DNA of 64,000 nt from Spartobacteria bacterium LR76. GTDB taxonomy: Bacteria > Verrucomicrobiota > Verrucomicrobiia > Chthoniobacterales > Terrimicrobiaceae. The translations under genes and the position numbers were made by a program. Below, piece after piece: positions 59,905 through 64,000 of the stretch. The notes under the pieces were generated by a model, which was not told the origin of the DNA, searched no databases, and saw nothing but the letters and a program-made list of their open reading frames with translations. The stretch is taken from contig QAYZ01000014.1 in the NCBI GenBank assembly GCA_003054655.1, forward strand, positions 372,001-436,000, read 5' to 3'. The first letter of the stretch is position 1, and the number at the start of each line of letters is the position of its first letter.

Positions 59905-59919
59905 GTTAACTGGATAGCA
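59905..59919 (+). promoter_or_regulatory. Operator site 5 (GTTAACTGGATAGCA)
   Basis: It lies in the 82-bp space between the LacI-family gene and the GH28 gene, oriented toward GH28 and about 50 bp before its ATG. Confidence 0.72.
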
Positions 59920-59964
59920 CCGTCGCGCTGGTTTTCGGCAAAGGGACGTTCAAAGGTGCTGCTC

Positions 59965-61371
59965 ATGCGTACCTCTATTGTCGAATCGCCGCCCAATCTC
60001 CAGGGCGGGAGAGATCTCGTCGTCCGAGCGGGGGCGACTGAGACCCATACCGGGATCATCCAGGCCGCAATCGACAAATGCGCTGCGGCGGGCGGCGGCC
60101 GGGTGGTGTTGACTCCAGGCGACTATTGCGCCGGTACGATCATCTTGCGAAGCAGGGTCACGCTTCATCTGGAAAAGGGGGCGATTCTTTCTGGAACCTC
60201 GGACGTAAGCGCGTACCTGCAAAAGACTAGTCAGCAGGGTGCCCGGATCGTGGGAGGCTCAGCGACAGCCCTGCTTTTCGCGGAGAACGCAGACAACATT
60301 GCCATCACCGGGGAGGGCATCGTCAATGGTAACGGCTCGTTTTTTTGGGAAAAACTGGAGACACCACATCCCTGGGTCGAAGAAGCCAGGCGCTTCGGAA
60401 AATGGGTGCCCGCCTTTGACTACAAGGCAAAACCGCGTCCGCGTGCGCTGATCCTTTTTGCGAACTGCTCCAATGTGCGGCTGGAAGGATTTCGGATTCA
60501 GAACTCGCCGGCATGGACAATTCACCTGCTGGCCTGCTCCAGCGTGGTCGTGCGAAGCATCGTCCTGAGGGGAGTCCTGCACGGGTGCAATACGGACGGA
60601 CTGGATCTCGATGGTTGCAGCGACGTACTGGTGGAAGACTGTGATATCTTTACGGGCGACGATGCGATCTGCCTCAAGAACACCAACACCTGGGGGTTGA
60701 AGCGCCGCTCGCACGACATTATCGTGCGTCGCTGCCGTCTGCGCTCCACCACGCATGGATTCACCGTTGGCACCGAGACGCAGGATGACTTTGAGGACAT
60801 CTCGTTCACGGATTCGCAGATCGAGCAGGCAGGGGAATATCACACTCTCACCGGCATCGGCCTAAGCATCCTCGACGGCGGGGCGATTCGCCGGATGCAC
60901 ATTGCGAATGTTTCAATCTCGGATGCTGTAGGCGCCATCCAGATCCGGCTCGGGAATGAAGGCCGCGGCCAATCGGTCAAGGTACCGGGGGAGATTCGGG
61001 ACATCACCTTGGAAAATGTCACCATACGACGCGCGCACGGAAACTCGCTCATCGCCGGGCTGCTGCACCATCCGCTGCAGAACATCATCCTTCGCAATAT
61101 CAGCCTGGAGTTCGTCGACTTCGCAAATCCCGCGAATATCTCGGCAGGGTTTCCGGAGATGGAGTCCGAGTTTCCGCCCAATACGACGTGGAGGTTTCTC
61201 CCCGCCTTCGGATTCTACTGCCGCCATGTCGACGGACTGGAGCTGACCAATGTCACCATCCTGCCTGGAGCGCAGGACGACAGGCCCGCGCTGGCGCTGA
61301 AAGATGTCCGCTCCCTGCATTGTGAGAGCTTCGACGCGGCGGAGTATATCCGTCTCCCGGGCGAGGAGTAA
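59965..61371 (+). CDS. GH28 polygalacturonase-like glycosidase
   Basis: The 468-residue protein is a right-handed beta-helix enzyme with GH28 hallmarks: CNTDGLDLDGC (208-218, catalytic Asp in NTDGLD) and FTGDDAICLKN (229-239, the Asp pair). A third block THGFTVGTETQDD replaces the usual GHG segment, as in exo-acting and rhamnogalacturonan- or xylogalacturonan-type members. No signal peptide is visible, so it probably hydrolyses imported uronic-acid-containing oligomers. The ATG at 59965 is preferred over a GTG at 59956. It is the first gene of a plus-strand series GH28-GH130-symporter with an operator 50 bp upstream. Confidence 0.87.
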   Translation: MRTSIVESPPNLQGGRDLVVRAGATETHTGIIQAAIDKCAAAGGGRVVLTPGDYCAGTIILRSRVTLHLEKGAILSGTSDVSAYLQKTSQQGARIVGGSATALLFAENADNIAITGEGIVNGNGSFFWEKLETPHPWVEEARRFGKWVPAFDYKAKPRPRALILFANCSNVRLEGFRIQNSPAWTIHLLACSSVVVRSIVLRGVLHGCNTDGLDLDGCSDVLVEDCDIFTGDDAICLKNTNTWGLKRRSHDIIVRRCRLRSTTHGFTVGTETQDDFEDISFTDSQIEQAGEYHTLTGIGLSILDGGAIRRMHIANVSISDAVGAIQIRLGNEGRGQSVKVPGEIRDITLENVTIRRAHGNSLIAGLLHHPLQNIILRNISLEFVDFANPANISAGFPEMESEFPPNTTWRFLPAFGFYCRHVDGLELTNVTILPGAQDDRPALALKDVRSLHCESFDAAEYIRLPGEE

Positions 61372-61465
61372 CCCCGTACCGATTTCGTTCTGCCGTCCAT
61401 TTTTTTGAGTTCTGGCATCGCGCTGGAGCTCGCGCGCCATCACGCGCTGAATCAGCACACATCCT

Positions 61466-62461
61466 ATGACTATCGAAACGTCTCTCGGTTCGCTCCGGCA
61501 CACTCCGCCTTGTGTCTGGGAGGACAAGCCCTCCGATTGCCAGGACCTCGTCTGGCGTTACTCGGCCAATCCCATTCTTGGCCGCCGTGCCATTCCGTGC
61601 GCCCAAGCCATTTATAATAGCGCTGTCGTTCCCTTCCGCGGGCGCTATGTCGGCGTGTTCCGCGCGGATCATATGGATGGACTGCCCGGTCTGCATCTCG
61701 GGTGGAGCAACGATGGCATTCGTTGGGACATCGCTAATGATACGCTGCCATTGGAAACGAGTGAGCCGGAATTGACCAAGCCGGCCTACGGCTATGATCC
61801 CCGTATCTGCCTGGTCGATGGACGTTATTACATCACGTGGTGCTGCGAGTATCACGGTCCGACCATCGGCATCGCCTGGACGGAGGATTTTCAGTGCTTT
61901 CACCGGCTGGAAAATGCGTTTCTGCCGCATAATCGCAACGGCGTGCTGTTTCCCCGGAAAATCGGCGGGAATTTCGCCATGCTCAGTCGCCCCAGCGACA
62001 AGGGGCATACGCCTTTCGGAGACATTTACTACTCGGAGAGCCCGGATATGTGTTTTTGGGGCAGGCATCGCTTTGTCATGGCGTCAGGCAGCCTCTGGTG
62101 GGAAGGGGTGAAAATCGGCTCCGGAGCCGTGCCCATCGAAACTCCGGAAGGCTGGTTGCTGTTGTATCACGGCGTGCGAAGCAGCTGTAATGGACTCGTT
62201 TACAGCATGGGTGCGGCTTTGCTCGACCTCGAAAAACCCTGGAAAGTGCGTTGCCGGCTCACTGGCCCCCTCCTGATGCCGGAGCGCGATTACGAGGTGT
62301 ATGGCTCAGTGCCCAATGTCGTATTTCCTTGTGCGGCACTCCATGACGAGGCGGCTGGTCGTCTGGCTATCTACTATGGCGCGGCAGACACCCATGTCGC
62401 AATCGCGTTTGCGCATCGCGATGAACTCGTCGCGAGCCTGCTCCGCTCTCCTGTCGCCTAA
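61466..62461 (+). CDS. GH130 beta-mannoside phosphorylase family protein
   Basis: The 331-residue protein is a five-bladed propeller of the GH130 type: ANPILGRRAIPCAQAIYNSA, VPFRGRYVGVFRADH, YGYDPRICLVDGRYYITW (Asp111 is the expected catalytic acid), HNRNGVLFPRKIGGNFAML and GAVPIETPEGWLLLYHGV. Family members phosphorolyse beta-1,4-mannosyl-glucose or manno-oligosaccharides, or hydrolyse beta-1,2-mannosides, releasing mannose 1-phosphate in the phosphorolytic case. It is cytoplasmic. It sits 94 bp after GH28 and 99 bp before the symporter gene. Together with GH26 and the GH2 enzyme it is the best sequence evidence for beta-mannan use. Confidence 0.88.
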   Translation: MTIETSLGSLRHTPPCVWEDKPSDCQDLVWRYSANPILGRRAIPCAQAIYNSAVVPFRGRYVGVFRADHMDGLPGLHLGWSNDGIRWDIANDTLPLETSEPELTKPAYGYDPRICLVDGRYYITWCCEYHGPTIGIAWTEDFQCFHRLENAFLPHNRNGVLFPRKIGGNFAMLSRPSDKGHTPFGDIYYSESPDMCFWGRHRFVMASGSLWWEGVKIGSGAVPIETPEGWLLLYHGVRSSCNGLVYSMGAALLDLEKPWKVRCRLTGPLLMPERDYEVYGSVPNVVFPCAALHDEAAGRLAIYYGAADTHVAIAFAHRDELVASLLRSPVA

Positions 62462-62474
62462 GGCATGGCCCATA

Positions 62475-62510
62475 CCCCGGCATTGATGGTGGTGTGTTAT
62501 CACTCCGGGG
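62475..62510 (+). terminator. Stem-loop between GH130 and symporter genes
   Basis: CCCCGG (62475-62480) and CCGGGG (62505-62510) flank a 24-base segment that can itself pair (TGAT/ATCA). On the plus strand it is followed by ATGGTTTTAA. It may be a terminator or attenuator that lowers transcription into the symporter gene. Confidence 0.4.
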
Positions 62511-62560
62511 ATGGTTTTAAGCGATCGGTATCCCGACCGGGAAACTGAAATTGATTCTCG

Positions 62561-64000
62561 ATGCATATTCTCGACTGGATTATCACGGTCGTGCCGCTCC
62601 TGGTGGTGCTGCTCGTAGGTATCGTCGTGCAACGCTACATGAAAAGCGTCGCCGACTTCATGGCGGGAGGTCGATTGGCCGGGCGCTATCTCCTCGCTGT
62701 GGCCAAGGGCGAAATGGAGGCGGGCCTTGTAGTGTTTGTTGCCTCTTTTGAGGTCTTCAGTCGGGCTGGCTTTACCCTGACTTGGTGGAACTGGCTGCAA
62801 CCCCCGGTGTTTCTCTTCGTTGCGGTGACGGGCTTCGTCATCTATCGCTTTCGTGAAACTCGCTCTCTCACTCTCGCCCAGTTCTTCGAGATCCGGTACA
62901 GCCGGAACTTTCGTGTTTTTACCGGCATGCTTGCTTTCCTCGCAGGCGTAGTGAATTTCGGGATCATCCCTGCGGTGGGGGCGCGGTTCTTCGTCTACTT
63001 TTTCAAGCTGCCCGACGAACTGACTGTTTTTTCTTTTCCGGTGCCTGCCTACGTCCTGATCATGGCGGTGCTCCTTGTCGTCACGGCTTTCATCACGCTG
63101 ACCGGCGGCATTCTTACCGTGATGATCACCAACTGCGTCGAAGGCATTCTTTCCCAAATATTCTACCTCATCATCATCGCGGGATTGGTCACGATGTTTT
63201 CCTGGTCCGACATCAGTGAGGTTCTGTCCGGGCGGCCTCCGGGGCAGTCCATGCTCAATCCGTTCGACTCGCAGGGCCTCAAGGACTTCAACATCTGGTA
63301 TGTATTGATGGGCATGTTTGTCTCCGTCTACGGAACCATGGCATGGCAAAACGCGAGCGCTTACAATTCGGCTGCCATCTCTGCGCACGAATCGCGCATG
63401 GGCGGTATCCTTGGGCGCTGGCGAGAACTGGGAAAGATCGCTGTGATCTACCTCATGGCTGCTTGCGCCGTGACATTCCTGCAAAGTCCGCATTTTGCCC
63501 AGCAGGCGACTGACGCGCATGCCGCCATCGCCGGTATTGCACAACCCACCATCCGGGATCAAATGACCATCCCGATCGCACTCTCCTATCTCCTGCCCAT
63601 TGGAATTAAAGGCGTCCTGTGCGCCGTGCTTTTAATGGGCATATTTGGAGGAGATTCCACCCACCTCCATTCGTGGGGGAGCATCTTCGTACAGGACGTT
63701 CTCGTTCCCTTGCGCAAAAAGCCTTTTTCCCCCCAGGCCCACATCAGGGCCCTCCGTCTTGCCGTTGTCGGAGTGGCCTTCTTTGCCTTTCTCTTTGGAG
63801 CGTTCTTTAGGCAGACGGAGTACATCTACATGTGGTGGAGCGTCACCACATCCATTTACGTCGGAGGAGCCGGAGTAGCCATTATCGGAGGCCTTTACTG
63901 GAAGCACGGGACAACCGCCGGAGCCTGGGCTGGCCTGTTAACAGGATCTTTCCTTTCGGTCGGTGGAATTCTTGCGCGCCAGATATTCTACACTTCCTTC
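62561..64000 (+). CDS. Sodium:solute symporter family transporter (partial, C-terminus off the right edge)
   Basis: The frame is open from the ATG at 62561 to the window end, 480 residues without a stop. It is a multi-helix membrane protein of the SSS type: helix 1 DWIITVVPLLVVLLVGIVVQ, then RYMKSVADFMAGGRLAGRYL (the loop after helix 1, with 'DFxxAGR'-like sequence), LAQFFEIRYSRNFRVFTGML, and ITLTGGILTVMITNCVEGIL, which resembles the 'GGxxAVxxTDxxQ' region. It should import a sugar or uronic acid with sodium. It is the third gene after the operator at 59905-59919. Typical members are 480-600 residues, so little may be missing. The long open frame on the opposite strand here is a shadow. Confidence 0.82.
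   Translation, partial: MHILDWIITVVPLLVVLLVGIVVQRYMKSVADFMAGGRLAGRYLLAVAKGEMEAGLVVFVASFEVFSRAGFTLTWWNWLQPPVFLFVAVTGFVIYRFRETRSLTLAQFFEIRYSRNFRVFTGMLAFLAGVVNFGIIPAVGARFFVYFFKLPDELTVFSFPVPAYVLIMAVLLVVTAFITLTGGILTVMITNCVEGILSQIFYLIIIAGLVTMFSWSDISEVLSGRPPGQSMLNPFDSQGLKDFNIWYVLMGMFVSVYGTMAWQNASAYNSAAISAHESRMGGILGRWRELGKIAVIYLMAACAVTFLQSPHFAQQATDAHAAIAGIAQPTIRDQMTIPIALSYLLPIGIKGVLCAVLLMGIFGGDSTHLHSWGSIFVQDVLVPLRKKPFSPQAHIRALRLAVVGVAFFAFLFGAFFRQTEYIYMWWSVTTSIYVGGAGVAIIGGLYWKHGTTAGAWAGLLTGSFLSVGGILARQIFYTSF

Noticed and set aside
62306-63562. 418-codon open frame opposite the symporter gene
   Set aside because: It is the antisense shadow of a GC-rich membrane-protein gene: rich in His, Asp and Arg, with no recognisable domain, and it also overlaps the end of the GH130 gene.

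Overview
The window looks like chromosomal DNA of a Verrucomicrobiota bacterium, probably a polysaccharide specialist of the Chthoniobacter/Terrimicrobium/Opitutus type. This rests on two copies of the four-gene 'Verru_Chthon cassette' (proteins A-D), three PEP-CTERM surface proteins, two of them with autotransporter-associated beta-strand repeats, many carbohydrate-active enzymes, and leaders that mostly lack a clear Shine-Dalgarno sequence. The genus is inference. No tRNA, rRNA, CRISPR array or intact insertion sequence was seen.

Layout. 1-5371 (minus): pseudopilin-like cassette 1 in the order B-C-D-A, with A running off the left edge. 5657-6415: D-lyxose/D-mannose isomerase. 6650-10169 (minus): sugar transporter of the major facilitator type and a GHL6-type glycosidase. 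10578-16129 (minus): PEP-CTERM protein, LamG-like protein, GH42-like protein and GH172 protein, followed by two AraC regulators on the plus strand (16189-18312). 18262-26070: a decayed third copy of a sialidase-like gene, a Gfo/Idh/MocA oxidoreductase, and two very similar sialidase-like genes flanking a GH2 beta-mannosidase. 26409-31228: a serine-protease/PATR/PEP-CTERM surface protein and a sialate O-acetylesterase-type esterase. 31266-39975: sugar ABC system (TPR protein, membrane-anchored binding protein, two permeases fused in one chain, beta-helix glycosidase) with its ATPase convergent on the minus strand. 40363-41546: relic of a tyrosine recombinase and a small HTH protein. 41662-54078 (minus): SGNH esterase, GH50-like enzyme, PATR/PEP-CTERM protein, a small secreted domain protein and pseudopilin cassette 2 (B-C-A-D). 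54223-64000: GH3, polysaccharide deacetylase, GH26 mannanase, LacI regulator, GH28, GH130 and a sodium:solute symporter cut by the right edge.

How the parts may work together. Endo-mannanase (GH26), mannoside phosphorylase (GH130), beta-mannosidase (GH2) and a mannose/lyxose isomerase form a plausible beta-mannan route, with GH28, GH3, GH50-like, GH172, esterases and a deacetylase handling other linkages. The strongest new signal is a 15-bp element, GTTAACTGG followed by WWANCR, found at five intergenic positions between 47.6 and 59.9 kb and always pointing toward a degradative or surface operon; one copy lies 4 bp before the LacI-family gene. It places pseudopilin cassette 2 in the same putative regulon as the enzymes. 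By N-terminal type and size, cassette proteins D, B, C and A resemble the type II secretion / type IV pilus minor pseudopilins GspH, GspI, GspJ and GspK (FimT, PilV, PilW, PilX). I therefore propose that each cassette encodes an exchangeable pseudopilus tip dedicated to one polysaccharide programme. This is inference from sequence reading; no search was run.
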